Assembly: GCA_019722365.1 (NCBI GenBank)
Contig: JADFUC010000500.1
Span: forward strand, 1-64,000
Reading direction: 5' to 3'
Source: Lithospermum erythrorhizon
Taxonomy: Eukaryota > Streptophyta > Magnoliopsida > Boraginales > Boraginaceae
DNA length: 64,000 bases
Part shown: in pieces, positions 46,276-59,504 of the stretch
Numbering within the stretch: the first letter of the stretch is position 1
How the letters are laid out: each line of letters opens with the position of its first letter
Made by a program: the position numbers and the translations under genes
The notes under the pieces: model-generated
Told to the model about the DNA's origin: nothing
The model's database searches: none
Seen by the model: only the letters and a program-made list of their open reading frames with translations

Positions 46276-46587
46276 TGATGTTTAGGAAAAAAGTGCATCT
46301 TTGAATAATATGTGTGTGTGTAAGTTTTGTTGAATTGTGTTTGGGCTATTGTATTTCTGAGCATAATTAAGATTGTGCAGTGCTTTACAAAGCTAGATGC
46401 ATTAACTATATATAGCAGTGAGATGAGGAAGTCCCTTTGCTATCCAAACTCTAATACAACTCTACAGTCTATACAAACTATACTAGAGAATCGGCCGAAT
46501 AGATCGATACAATAATTATGAAGATCTAGCGGCATTGATTATTTACTTTATTTATCCCTCAAGTGTCTGAAGAACCACAGAGCGATC

Positions 46588-46710
46588 ATGGCTAACTGTA
46601 TTCGAGCTCTATGCAATACCCGATCTTGTCAAAGAAGGTTTTCAATTTGGCAGATATATCTCTTCCAGAAACATTAGTTATTCGACACAAAATCCTCTCG
46701 ATTCATTGAG
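46588..46710 (+). pseudogene. Possible organelle-presequence exon fragment, frameshifted
   Basis: From ATG at 46588 the frame reads MANCIRALCNTRSCQRRFSI and soon hits a stop. In the next frame the same stretch reads GRYISSRNISYSTQNPLDSLR up to a good donor (GAG|GTAGGC at 46711). Basic, Ser-rich and acid-poor, it resembles a mitochondrial presequence broken by one frameshift. No downstream exons are recognised between 46711 and 47660, so the parent gene is unknown. Confidence 0.25.
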
Positions 46711-47675
46711 GTAGGCACTCCTTCAATACATCCTTGCTTTCTTTCTGGGAGAAATCATGGATATCTTCGCCTATTCTGTTTTGAATACTGGGTAACAAAG
46801 ATCTGATGTGTGCAAATTTTTGGGAAGCTGCCAAAGAAGGGGTCCGGTAAAATTATGTACAGAATATGAAGAGCAGCAAATACTGCATGGCTAAAGGTTT
46901 TGAAGTCAATAGTCCTCGAAGGTAATTAGGCCATCTTTTGAGTGTGTTTCCAGTAATTATAATAGAACAATTTTGTGCCTCCTTTATTTGAGACGCATTG
47001 AATTGGGAGTCTTTGCTGTTTTCGTCTTGGAGAAAGGATATTCAAATCTAGAGATATACTTCTGTCTATTCAGGAAAGAGGTATCTTGAAAGTAAAAGCA
47101 GGGTTAACCCAGGTACAACAACATTTTCTTTGGCATACTAAACGAATATGATATCTTCCATATGATTCTTCATTCGATATGGTACACAAGAGTTTTCCAG
47201 ATGGCCTAGACGAGACAGATAGAAGCAATGGAAACCTGTTACACTGTTGAAGGTAATATTTCAATCCAAATTGTTTGTTAGTCTACAGTTCTTAGTACTT
47301 ACAGAAGAAACAATCTTGTAAATTGAGGCTACAATGAGAATCTTCTCCTGCAATTGCTTTATACTGTAGTACATCTGTACATGTATCTGATTTTTGCAGT
47401 TTAGGGAAACCATTGTTCTTAGTTATGAACAACTTCTCTTTTGGTACATTATAGAGTTTATTTCCTGTGCTGTTTAGCTCTATTTCCTATTTCTATAGAA
47501 ATAATGTTTTCATTTCGACTAACTAGGATGATAGTCTTTGCACATAATAAGGGTTGTGAATGTGGTTTTAAACTTTATAGCAAGAATTGTCTGACTTTAG
47601 ATTTGTTTGATCCGAGAGACTATATCCAAGATTTAAGATTATATCTGATTTATTGTTCTTGACTTTTATATAATT
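46711..47675. other. Region without recognised gene
   Basis: Several short open stretches on both strands lack family similarity. Codon-like composition around 46740-47260 hints at decayed coding sequence, but I could not name it. Confidence 0.3.
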
Positions 47676-48268
47676 TGTTGAAGGCGTTTTGAAGTTGGAG
47701 AGATGCGGGGGGGATCGAGACATCGGGCAGTGATGCCGATGGGATACGTCTTATGAAATAGGCCCGTGCAATGTATTAAATTCGGGGCCTTCGGGGAGGG
47801 CCATGAGACCCTCATGTCTTCGAGACCGGGGGGTCCCGATGGGATCGATAACAAGCGGTTGTGAGAACTTTAAAGAATTAGATCTCGTTGGCAAATATCC
47901 TAAAATATCCATTTTCTAAAACTTTTTCAATTGTTTAGTCATTAAATTTGTTACTTGATTAGTATCGTTTGTATATCATTTTAAGCTAAATCTAGTGTGT
48001 AGATTTGTGTTGAGAATCTTAGATTATAAGTATTCTTTCAGTTGGAGAAGCTTAGTTTGATAGGACTTTGTAACGATCGTTGTGAGTTCATTCACAGTTG
48101 ATTTACTGCGGCGGCCAGCAGGGCGATACCTTGAAGGGAACACATATAAAAGATTTGGTGTTATTCTTTCGGTATTTTGATATTAATACTATTCGGATTC
48201 TTAGAATATTAGGCTAAGTAGATTTGGGTGTTGATATATACGTTTGGTTACATTCGTTCATCCCGACA
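47676..48268 (+). repeat. 5' LTR of the Copia element
   Basis: 593 bases, TG...CA. It matches the 3' LTR throughout (for example TTAGATTATAA, GTTTGATAGGACTTTGTA, CAGTTGATTTACTG, AGATTTGGTGT, GTTGATATATAC) but with many small indels and substitutions. The promoter is not obvious; ACATATAAAAG near 48142 is TATA-like. Confidence 0.9.
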
Positions 48269-48270
48269 AT

Positions 48271-48283
48271 TGGTATCGGGCAG
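48271..48283 (+). other. Copia primer-binding site
   Basis: TGGTATCGGGCAG lies two bases after the LTR, close to the tRNA-iMet complement TGGTATCAGAGC. Confidence 0.75.
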
Positions 48284-48454
48284 TTGAAAGCTAGGAATCT
48301 AGATATAGTTATCGAAATTGATAGCAGAAATGCAGTGTGTATGGAGCATATCTTTGTAGATGGTCGATGGGTTGATTTAAGCCCATTGGAAGATGAATAT
48401 GAAAGACTATTTGTATGAGAAGAACTTACATGGCCTTTAGTAGAAGCCATAAAT

Positions 48455-51400
48455 ATGGAGATTGAAGAGTGGAATGAGCTAGATAGACAAGTCTTGGGTA
48501 TAGTGAGACCGTGCTTGTCTAGGAACGTTGTTGCCAATGTAGCGAAGGAGACCACGACAAAGGGCTTGATGATAGCTTTGTCAGGGTTATATGAGAAACC
48601 ATCCGCCAACAATAAAGATTAAGGTTGTTGAAGCAATTGTTTATAGGGATGTCAATGAATACTCGATTCTTTAGGCACCTTAATGATTTGATAGTTTGAC
48701 CAATCAATTCACCTACTGTTGAGGGTTAAGAATTAGGAGTTGAATTAATCAATTGTCTCTTGCTTGAGGTTAACCGAGGATGAATTACAAGCATTGATAC
48801 CATTGGCATCTTTGCCCGGAATGGTTGGGGAGCCGATGAGAGGCTGGCATGAGTAATTTAATTAGGGAATGAGAAGTTTTGACTTAAGGTGGTTGAAGAA
48901 GCGATATGCGTCGAAGGATTCGGAAGAATGATGGGGATTGAGAAAGGTTGCATTGAATGTGAAGCAGGGTAGGAACTATGAAAAGGAAGCGTCGAGAATA
49001 AATGGAGGTCGAAGTCGAGAGAAGAGTAAGTCAGTTTGGAGGGGCCGTGCACTCTTGAGTCTTTGAAGATAATAGAGGCCAGTCGCGTATTTAACGGCCA
49101 ATCTGAGGCATCACGGTAGTCGGGAGAGGGCAACAAGAGCGATGTGAATGTTGTTGATAGTATCACGGATGCTACTATTTCTTGTCTGTTGATTCTGCTG
49201 AATGAGATTCTTGGTTCTTGATTCGGGAGCGTCGTTCATACTACGCTTGTTCGAGGATGTAATGTTGAGTTATATGGGCATTTGGAGATTATGGGTCGAG
49301 TTCATCTTGTTAACGATTGAACATTTGAAGATTGAAGGTATGGGAGATGTGAGCTTGGAAACTGTCGAATGGACCTACTGGAGATTGACTAAAGTGAGGC
49401 ATGTACGAAGATGGTGAAACGATCTCTGTGAGTCGGTTGGATAGGGATGATTTACCGAGGCTGACGTTCGGTGTGGCGGAAGGTAGCTCGGTCTGTTGTA
49501 ACCCGAGGTGCGAGATGGAACCTACGTACGCTGCTGGGAGTTCTCGAATGACTATGGCTGGCATTTGGCGGTTCGAGAAGGCGATGCTGTGGCGTGACCG
49601 TTTGGGCCACATAGGCGAAAGGTATAAAACTACACATTTCAAATAATGTGATACACAGGCTCCAAATCTATTGATCATCGTATTTGTGGTGTGTTACGGG
49701 GAGACGGAAGAAGTCGGTTTGTTCGCCGCGTTGAGCCGAAATGTGAAGACTTGAGTTAGTTCACGGTCCATTTTGGGGACCGGGCTGTTGGTTACGTAGG
49801 ATGTTCATCGTATTATGTAACCTTCATTGATGATGCGGCAGAGAGAAAAGTTGGGTTTATTTCTGAAGGGCAATCCGAGGTGTATAAATCTTCAAGAAAT
49901 GGAGAACTATGGTTGAGAATGAGACACGGTTGAGAGTGAAGTGTTTGAGATCCGGCCAGTAAGGGGGTGAATACAATGATATGGATTTGTGATATTGTGC
50001 GAGAGAGAATGGAATAAGGATCTGAAGACTATTCGAGAACACTGACGAAACGGAATAGGCTGAGAGGATGAGCAGGCGGCGGACTAGGCGTTCTAAGTAT
50101 GAGTTACAACGGTTTCTCCAAGCGTTAAAATTTAGCCTTGTCAATCACAATTTTATGCTTGATAAGCAGAGGACGCCCGGTCCCTCTGAATTTCAGAATT
50201 CCCGAAGAGATGTGGAGTTTGAAGAAGGTAAACTATTCTTTCTTGAAAGTATTTGGTTGTTTAGCATATGTTCATGTTGATGCAAATGCTGAAATAAGCT
50301 TGAAGCTAAATCTAACATTCTTTACTTTATTATTATGCTGACGGCGAGATGGGATACAGGTTACATGATTTGAAGAACCGGAAGATCATTCGAAGCAAGA
50401 ATGTCAGTCTTGATGAGCAGTGTTATACAAAGGCAGGACCAAAAGTGTTAGAGGAGAAAGAATTGGAAGGAGAATGCAAGCTGAAATACCGAGGGAAGTC
50501 AAATCACGGGAGAAAGGCGCATATTTCAGTTCCTTCAAATGGCATCTTAGATCATTCCCACACTCTGAAAGATGAACACGAAGATCCTTTTGGCGATATG
50601 CCACCTTTAGAAGAGATGGGTTCGGATGGAGGGGAGGCAGCAGTCGTGTGCATTTACGTCGATGATCAACAAGAAGGGTGTCACGATAGTGATCAAGATG
50701 TAGAAACTTTGGTCTCGAAGAAGTATCAGGTATTCGAGGAAAACCAACTCGAGAGGTATTCACCTTGCTAACTTTAACGTTAAGCGGCGGAAGCGAGCAC
50801 ATTAGTTATGTCGAGCGATGCAATGTGATGAAGCGATGTCAGTGAGAGTTAGCGTGAAAGGAGATGGGTCATTGTTGATAAACATGGCGTGGGAGTTATT
50901 AGACGCGGGAAGCGAGGAGAAGAATATATGAGATAAATGGGTCACGAATCAAGGAGGAGCAGGATGGAAGCAAGCTATAAGCTCGTTTGGTTGTCGAAAG
51001 TTTCAGCGGAGGAATGAATTGACTACTGTTTGAAATATTCTCGCAATTAAACTTGTGACAATCGAAATTGTTAAGGGATTAGTAGCGAGATGATACGCAC
51101 CTTCATCGGATGGATGTAAAAACTACGTTTACATGGTGATGTAGATGAAGAGTTATTCATGAAGCAACCTCAAGGCTTTGAGGTTAGAGGGAAAGAAGAT
51201 TTAGTGCAAACTTCGAGGAAGAGCATGCGGCTTGAAGCAAGCTCCGGGCGGTGGAATGTACCTTTGATAACTATATCAAAGGTTTGAAGTTTGTAAGTTG
51301 TGAGACCGTGCTAAGCATTTACATAGGAAGTTTCAAAGATTATGTTATCTTACTTCTTTATGTTGATGATATATGTTGATTAATGGGAAATTTGATTTCC

Positions 51401-52080
51401 AAAGATTGAACATGTTGAAAAAAGAGTTGTCAGTGGGATTTGCGATGAAGGACCTAGGTGAGGCGAAGCAAATTCTAGGGATGAGAATAATCAGAGATCG
51501 GGATTCTCTGAGATTGACACAAGAAGAATACCTGAAGAAGGTAATCAAGCGATTGACATCTTTGGATGCAAAGCACAATAAGTACCCGTTGATTTGTTCA
51601 TTTTTCAATTATCAGTACAACATTCACCTGAGACTGAAGATGATTTAGAGTATATGGATAAGGTGCCTTATGCTTCTCTGATGGAAGCCAATCTTATGTA
51701 TGCTATGGTGTGCACTAGACCTGATATTGCACATGTTGTGGGAGTTGTCAATAGATATATATACGACTTGAGAGAGAGAACATTGTTTGTGAAGTGGATT
51801 TTAATCTGCGAATAGTGTCTTTGAAAAATCATATGTTTCAAATAAAAGGCTGAGTATGGGGTTAGTGGGATATGTAGATGTTGATAACGGTGGTGATATT
51901 GATAGTAGGAAGTCTCTTAGTGGATGTGTATTCACGTTTGGGGAATGCTAACATTAGTTGGAGATCGAAGTTACTGACCAATAGTAGCATTGTCTAGTTG
52001 GCAGAAGCTGATATGTTGCTATGGCGGAAGCCGTGAAGAGATGATTTGGTTGCAGACTTTCTTGAAAGAGTGAAGATCTT
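48455..52080 (+). pseudogene. Copia gag-pol polyprotein, broken
   Basis: Gag (UBN2 type) at 48455-48620 reads MEIEEWNELDRQVLGIVRPC, then AKETTTKGLMIALSGLYEKP. Pre-integrase at 49586-49616 reads LWRDRLGHIG. Integrase near 49797-49860 reads YYVTFIDDAAERKVGF, and near 50235-50275 FLKVFGCLAYVHV. At 50352-50430 GYRLHDLKNRKIIRSKNV is the linker before RT. RT near 51101-51190 reads MDVKTTFLHGDVDEELFMKQ, and the catalytic LLYVDD is at 51353-51370, followed by FAMKDLGEAKQILGM. RNase H follows: MYAMVCTRPDIAHVVG (about 51697), GYVDVDNGGDIDSRKSLSG (about 51870) and AEADMLLW (about 52000). These domains are in different frames with stops between them. Confidence 0.92.
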
Positions 52081-52374
52081 GAGCATGAATGTAACATATG
52101 CTTGTGATAGTCGGTCACCGATTTATCGGCTAAAAATCGTGTTTAAATGCGAGGACAAAGCACATGGGAGGCGAGTTCCATTTCATCGTTGATATTGGAG
52201 AATGGGGTCTGAGCGACAAGATTACAGGAGGTCGAATCCCGTGATATGTTCTGAGTTGTAAACAGGAGAAAATTTGAGATTGTGTTGAGCCGGTGCTTGA
52301 GGCTTGATAGGCTCGTAAGAGTCTTTCTTTGCGAGGAATGAGAGGTCTTGAAGACGGTGATTTGAAAAGGCTTC

Positions 52375-52385
52375 AAGTGGGAGAT
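52375..52385 (+). other. Copia polypurine tract
   Basis: AAGTGGGAGAT immediately precedes the 3' LTR, the standard Copia plus-strand primer. Confidence 0.85.
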
Positions 52386-52983
52386 TGTTGAAGTTGAAGG
52401 CATTTTCAAAGTTGGAGATCTGCGGGGGATCGGGAACCCGTGATGCAGGAGATACCGATGGGGTCTGATGCTCAAATTGGAGCCGATGCGTATGTATTGC
52501 CATTGGAGACCCTTCGAGAGAGGGCCGCCGAGACCCCCATTGAGGCCGGGGTCCGATAGGGTCTCGATGACAGCCGATTTGTGAGAACTTTAAGAGATTA
52601 GATCTCATTTGAGCAAATGTCGCAAAATATCCGTTTCTCAACTTTACCGATTGTTACAGGAGTGCGTTAGAGTTCTCCTGCTTGATTGGTATCGTTTTAT
52701 TATATCGTTTAAGCTAAATCTAGTTTATAGATTTGTCATTAAGAATCTTAGATTATAAAGTATTCTTCCCGATTGGAGAGAAGGCAGTTTGATAGGACTT
52801 TGTAGCGATGGATTGTGAGTTCGTTACAGTTGATTTACTGACGGGCGTCACGTGAAGGGGAGCACGTATAAAGATTTGGTGTGATTTACTTGCATTATTT
52901 TGATAATGGTGCATTCGGATTCTTGAGATATTAGTAGTAGATTTGGATGTTGATATATACATTTAGTTATATTCGTTCGTACA
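52386..52983 (+). repeat. 3' LTR of the Copia element
   Basis: 598 bases, TG...CA, followed by the TAATT target duplication. See the 5' LTR for shared blocks. Confidence 0.9.
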
Positions 52984-52988
52984 TAATT

Positions 52989-54960
52989 AGCATAGATACA
53001 CATGCATTTTCAGAATTTTGGTCAATTTTGTTTCCAAAATGATAGATTGTTTGATAACTCATCACTATGATGAAAAATGGATGAACTTTTTCCTTTAATA
53101 ACAAAAGCCGACGGAAGAGGGGTTTGAATCTGTGAACATGAGTGATCGAGATAGTATGATTTTGAACGAGGTTGATCAAAGTAAGTGTTGCAATCATGAG
53201 TGATGTTAAAAAGTCATTCATCCTTAATCTAATACCCACCTATAGTTGTACTGTTTTATCTAATCATAAGTATTTAATAAGCTTTTAGTTCTATTATTTC
53301 ATGCTAATGGTATCATCGCTTCGTGATTGTCCGTTTGATCCGCTCCATATTTATTTGTAAGCTATTGTAATATTTTTCGTTTAATCTTAATCATATAATT
53401 CAAACTTATTTATGAAGGCTTTGGAAAACAAGAAAATAAAGCAACATACAGTTTATCGATTTCAAGAAGATGCCAACTTATTATCAACCAATGACAAACT
53501 GACAATGCAAATGGGAAGTGACAAAAATGTTAAAATATAAAAAATTGCATTGAGAAAATAAATGATCAAATAAAAAAATAGAAAAAATTTATAAACAATC
53601 AATTAGTTTGAGAGGGAATGAATAATTATTAACCTACTAACTTTCATACGTATCAAATATAGAGAATTTGGAAGATCGGCACCATTTGTGGAGTGTTTTT
53701 AAATTACAACACCATATTAATTTTCTTTGCAAAATGGCATACTTTTTAACAGGAAATGTCCTAAATTACCCTTATTAAACAATAAACCTAATTCATCTTT
53801 TTCCTCTTCTCCAAACCCACCATCCATTCTCCCCTCTCAAAACACCAACCACCATCACCCCCCATGTGCTTGACCACCCTTTGTCTTCCTCCTCCCTTCG
53901 TGATTCTCTCCCCCAAATTTATGATTTTGGATTTTTTTTTAAATTGCTCTAAAACCTTCATTTTTTATCCGATTTTCTTGAAATCGAAGCTATATATATG
54001 TTCTTTATATGGGTAAGAACCAAAATCAATCGATTCTCTATGGATTAGTTCGAATTTAGTGATTATGTAAAAGTATATTTTGTGGGTTTGTTAAATTTAT
54101 TCTTTTTTTGGGGTTATTTGAATATATTATTCATTCTTTCTCAATTATTTATTAATTTGTCCTAGATTTAGTAGGATTTCATAAGTATTTGTTAAGAAAT
54201 TATGATTTTTCTATTAAGTCAATTATTTGTGCTTTGGTTGATAATTTTTTTGTGATTTTCGCTATTGATTTCTTGTCAAAATCACATTTTGTTCACAGGT
54301 TTTTGTTATGGGCATCTACATTAATGCAGTAACATTCCATTTCACATGATATACCTTGATATACGCCATTATACATCCATATACATCATTATATATCCGT
54401 ATATGCCAAAATACCATTTTGAGCATTTAACACTCTAGCCCTTTTTTATTTCTTTATTTTTTAGCACATTTTTCTCGTAAAAGTAGAATTACTCTTAAAA
54501 ACTATCCGCAATTAAATGCCTACATAACTAACTGCTGCCGCCTAAGCGATCAGATTTTTCCGCTGATGATGCATGTTCTTCACCATGGTAGGTAGAAAGT
54601 GAGCTTACCACTTTGTTGGCCGCTTTGTGGGGATTGCATTCTTAAGCATCCTTTATGCCAAATTTTCACTCCACTCAGTAGTGCTTATGTGGATAGTAGA
54701 TCCTTTAATTATACCCATAGAAATTCTTTTTCTTTTAAGACAAACTCTAGCATTTAATAGAAAGAAGTGGTCTCAGTTTTTGGAAGTTTTTATGTTGATA
54801 TCAGACACAATTTGTGAATATTTTATTTTATTTCTGTTGACAGCATCGTAAGAATTTCATGTCTAACCATTCATCCTGTTCCATTTTATGAATTATATCC
54901 TATAGTTTAAATATTGGTATCCCAATAACAACTGGATGAATAATGAATTACTAATATGGT
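52989..54960. other. Region without recognised gene
   Basis: A pyrimidine-rich stretch at 53790-53930 and the wording GTCCTAAATTACCCTTATT near 53758 resemble one end of a MULE-like element, but no partner end was found. A 74-residue hydrophobic open stretch at 54627-54851 has no recognised family; it would lie upstream of the first MLH1 exon remnant, but I cannot match it to MLH1. Confidence 0.35.
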
Positions 54961-57857
54961 GCAGGGCTTGTATCAGACAAAGAAGGAACCCTAGCGAAAC
55001 TGTAGATCTTACTAGTATTCAAGAGCTTATCAAAGAGATTGACTCTAGTTATTATTCTGGTAAGTTGCCTCCTATTTAGTTAATAACTAGTAAAAACATA
55101 TCCGGCGGATGCCCGGCAATCTTATATTAGGCAGGTATAACTTGTCCCAAATATTAATATAGGATGATAAAATAGAGGAATAAAATAAGTTAAATACGAT
55201 AGCAGATGCCAAATGTGCACTCGACATTTGACACTTGATTTTATAAATAATATACATTAAGTAGTTATAGAAAATTTCATAAAGTTCCATCGAAGACATC
55301 ACTTATAGTTCATCTGAATGGTCGAAGACTTTAGGCCACGCTTAGCACACAAACTAACGTACGTTTTAGATCCATTAATGCGTCAACACGTAGGTGCATA
55401 ACATCTAGCAACTTATAATATAATATTGCATAGAGGAGGCAGGTGGATGTGTATTCGAACAACTTCTGAGAGTAAAGTGTAATGAAGATTAAGATAAGCA
55501 TATAAATAAGAGGCATGGTATTTATGAGTAAGATGCATTCACACAGATTGCGAGACATGTTGACCAGGCGTCGCTTCGTAGAAGGTGTGAAAGTTATATA
55601 CACCAAGAGAGTAAATTGGAAGGTAAACATCTGTGGGCCCTCTGGCAATGTGATTTATACAGGCCACTGCCCACAAACTCAAAAGTAAAAAAAAATCCGG
55701 GGAATGAAAAGAAACTGAGCCAAAATATTTACCTTGAACACATGACCCACACCAATAGAAAAATGATTTACCACGTTAACGGAGTCATATATGACACCAT
55801 ACATATTTAGCCGTGAAAATAAGCAACAAGGATGTACTAAGTAATAGGCGAAGTCTTATAAAGAAATAGATAATAAGGCGACACACGTATCGGGGGAATT
55901 GGTACATCATCGTGCTTAACTTGAGCCGAGGAATCACAAAGTGGAATGACGACATGAGGATTTGGGCGTCTGTGACTTCGGGTTCAATATTCGGTTCTTA
56001 CACGCGAGGCGATAGCTGCATGCCCCGTGTGGAAAGATGTCGGGAAGTACATTTGGAGGATTATGAGAAATGGCGCGGTCAGACAACTGACGCCTCTCGG
56101 TATGGAAATGTATACCTCATTTCGACAATAGGAAAAGCATTCGACTTTCTGGCCTGCACTTGACAGCTAATATATCAATAAAAATCGACATACCAGAAGG
56201 TGAGTCTAGTCGGCGAAGCAAAACTAAATAGTATTCATGTTGTTTCTGAGATAGTTCAGCTTTCTCAGCTAGGTTCATCGCTACATGGGCACCCATACAC
56301 CAACAATAATTTAGATGGTAGAAAATGTAGGCGTAGTTCGGATGTATCACAGGGTATGCCAATTTCGACCAAGAATGATGTAATAATACTTGAGACTTCG
56401 ATGTTAAAACAGATGAGGGGACAAGGCAAGCTACTCTTTTACAGGTAGAGTGCAGGAGAGAAGCAGTAGGCAAATTCAGGGGCAGAAAAAACGATTACGG
56501 GCGAAAATCGTAAAAGACACCTACGGCCCGTACCGCTCCCGTTTCTTCTTATTTCTCAATTCCTTATACATTATAACAGAGGATGGAGCCAAAGAAATAT
56601 CAAACAGTAGTGCAAAATTCGTATACATTACTAACCTAAAAGATTAACACAAAAGATGTCATACTTTAAAGAGCTGGCTAAACAACAATGGCAAATAGTG
56701 CAACTAAGGACACATAAATCGGTGTATTGAGGTAAAGCCAGAGGCAACTAATAGAAAAAGCATAGCGTCACGATGAAGGTATTAAATATTGGCCGATTAA
56801 GTGTTTGTTATTGACCCATAAAAGTGTAATATATTAAAATATCTGTTTTCCCTTATGTTTATATGTTATAGTGGAGTTCGGGTGCCAAAAGATTTCCAAA
56901 GTTCAGTGTCAAAAATCCCTCCGGAATCTTGTTGAAAGGTTGAAATATTTAGGTCTTTTATTTGAAATAATGAAAGTAGTTCGGTCTTGAGAATGAAATT
57001 TAGTCTATTTTCACTCTCAAAAAAAATACATTATTTGATGGTATATCTAACAACTTCAGTTAGGCGAATAGCGACCATCAACCAATTTGTTTGTTACCTT
57101 GAAATCCGCTTCGATCCACTTGTCTAAATATTGACCAGTGCAGTAATAGAACAATATTACATTGCAAGCACGCAATCAAATATATACATGTAGGGCGGCG
57201 TAAGCTGTTAGAAACAGAAAGACTTACGATGAGGCGTGGCTAAGTCCAATCGATGAACCTCATTAATTAAAACCATTCTTTGCGGAGCCACGAATGTAAT
57301 ACCTTAAATTAAACAAGCGAGAATCGCTCACCCAAGGGAAGTGGATTAAAAAGTAGACCATGGAAAAACACAATGAGTACTTCTAGGATTAGGAAAGAAG
57401 TTTAAAGGTGACACGTAAAGATAATACAACATTTATATTGACAAGCTTTACCGCCCATGAGCTTCGGACGAGTTCTGACAATTCGCTTGTAAACTAAACT
57501 GACTATAGATATACAAATTACTTCCAGAGATAAGACTGGAGTTTAGAATGTACATACCATTTGCATGAAAAACATCTATATGAGAAGCGGATGGACAAGC
57601 AGATTAGGCCGAGCTTGATACAACATGAGGAAAAGCTACTTTGGTCAAAATAAAACAATATTGGATACATTCGAAAAGACATATATCTACGTTATTCTTA
57701 ACTTGAAGAATCAAAGTGGCCAGGATGTTGATTAAATTCCACCCGTTAGATGTCTTTATAAGAATTTTGATCGAGTGGAGTAGAACTCGGACCAGTCTTA
57801 CGTCTTGTTATGTGGCACAACGTTGATAGGAATACAAGTGACAATGTCATTATTTCG

Positions 57858-57907
57858 TGTATGGATGAATTATCCATTAAGCTAATGGATGAACTATCCA
57901 CTAAGCT
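57858..57907. repeat. Two-copy 24-bp tandem repeat
   Basis: ATGGATGAATTATCCATTAA plus GCTA is followed directly by ATGGATGAACTATCCACTAA plus GCTA. Confidence 0.85.
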
Positions 57908-59504
57908 AAGGAATACTATCGACCGGTTTTAGTCTAGGTCCTGGATAAAACTTGAATACCCCATTGAGCTGTATAAAGAATACGGTATAAGAAATCCAGT
58001 ATAAAGAATGCCATATTATTACACTTAAAACTATTAATGATCCAGCAAACAAGAAAAAAGAAAAAGAAGTAAGTGAATGGAAACAGTCCATAAGTTTCAT
58101 CTTTGTTGCAATATAGGCCGTACAACAAACCTTAAGATGTAATTTCCAACTCCTTGTACAAGCTCATTGTCCAATATGTTCAAAACACTTGCCACCTAAA
58201 TATATTGAAACATTCATTAGAGATATGCAGGCAACAAAAACTCGCCTCAAGAAAGACCATCTCTTGAAGTTATGCGAACAAAACTTATGCCCAAAAGACT
58301 TGAGAAGTAGACATATTTAGTTCTAGCGAATGCCATTTTAAATATGAGATTTTAAGAGTGTAGATTTCTGAATGTTGTAGTATAACGAACACGAACATCG
58401 GCTATCTACCATAATGCGTCATGAATGATAAAAATGCAAATATGACGGCTAGGACAATTCTATTACGTATCTAAGAGATCCTGATAAATGAGGAATTATA
58501 ACACAAATATGCCGTCATACAATTTACCAAGAAAACTCTTTGTACCCTAAAATTATCAAATCTTTGTTTTGTATCGAAGAATGAATACAAATTCATCCTC
58601 GCCACAAAACAAAATAACTTTGGGCCAATTTGAACACAAGCAGCCTACATTATGGGATATAAAAATATTACTATATTAGCGTCAAGGCATCGACTTTAAC
58701 ATAAAATACCTATTCATTGATGACAAAGCTCTCTGCCGCTATTGTGATTGAGGTGTGGCATAAGTTGTTACAGATAAGGCATCGTCATAAAAAATTAGAT
58801 AGTTGCAAGTTAACCAAAAGACAATATAAGAGCAACATGGAACCTGATCTCGTCAAGGAAGTAAGTATATTAATAACAACGTCTGTCGCGATGTAAAAGG
58901 AGTGATACGATAGAAGAAAAAAGCCGACTTTGTCAGGTCCGCATAACCACGTTGGGTCTATAAAATTAACGAGAATCAAAAGTGAGATTAATCTTTAATT
59001 ATCGATGTCGCTCCCCAATTTAAGCATCATAATCAAAAGGCAAAAGGTTAACTTGATATATTGGAACACAAACATCTCGGACTATGACAATACAACCAAA
59101 ACCATTTTATTAAATCCAAAGAAGCCGGTAAGGGTATGGAGAAGCCCAAGCAGGAGCGTAGAGTAGAGAGCAAGTCACAAATGACCGAAGCAAAATAAAG
59201 GTAATATGGATCTTTGTTGGATTATGCATCCACAGAACTTCCCGTACCGGGCGACTAAGAGAAGTCGACAATATCTATTTTCGGTTGATCGTCCATAGCC
59301 TCGTTCGATAGAGCCATATAAGAAGCATCGATAATGTGCTTAAAGCCGGAGTCTCTTGCCAAAATACCAACAATGAGTAAAAGCATATTTGCTTAGGCTG
59401 CCAACAAAAATCCTCGAATTTTTTCATTTATATTTCACAGAATGATCGATACAAATGTAATGAAAACAATAACCAATAAACAAACTAACCACGATACAAA
59501 GCAA

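Larger units (their letters stand above)
47676..52983 (+). mobile_element. Full-length Ty1/Copia retrotransposon, decayed
   Basis: The two LTRs (47676-48268 and 52386-52983) start TGTTGAAG and end CA. The element is flanked by TAATT at 47671-47675 and 52984-52988, a 5-base target duplication. A primer-binding site (48271-48283) and polypurine tract (52375-52385) are in place. Domains run on the plus strand in Copia order: gag, pre-integrase, integrase, RT, RNase H. About 5.3 kb, normal for Copia. Many stops and frameshifts make it non-autonomous. Confidence 0.93.

Noticed and set aside
54627..54851. Hydrophobic 74-residue frame as an upstream MLH1 exon
   Set aside because: It does not resemble any MLH1 segment and lacks clear splice sites joining it to 54965.
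56117..56473. 118-residue minus-strand frame
   Set aside because: No recognisable domain, no splice or start context; probably chance within the unclassified insert.
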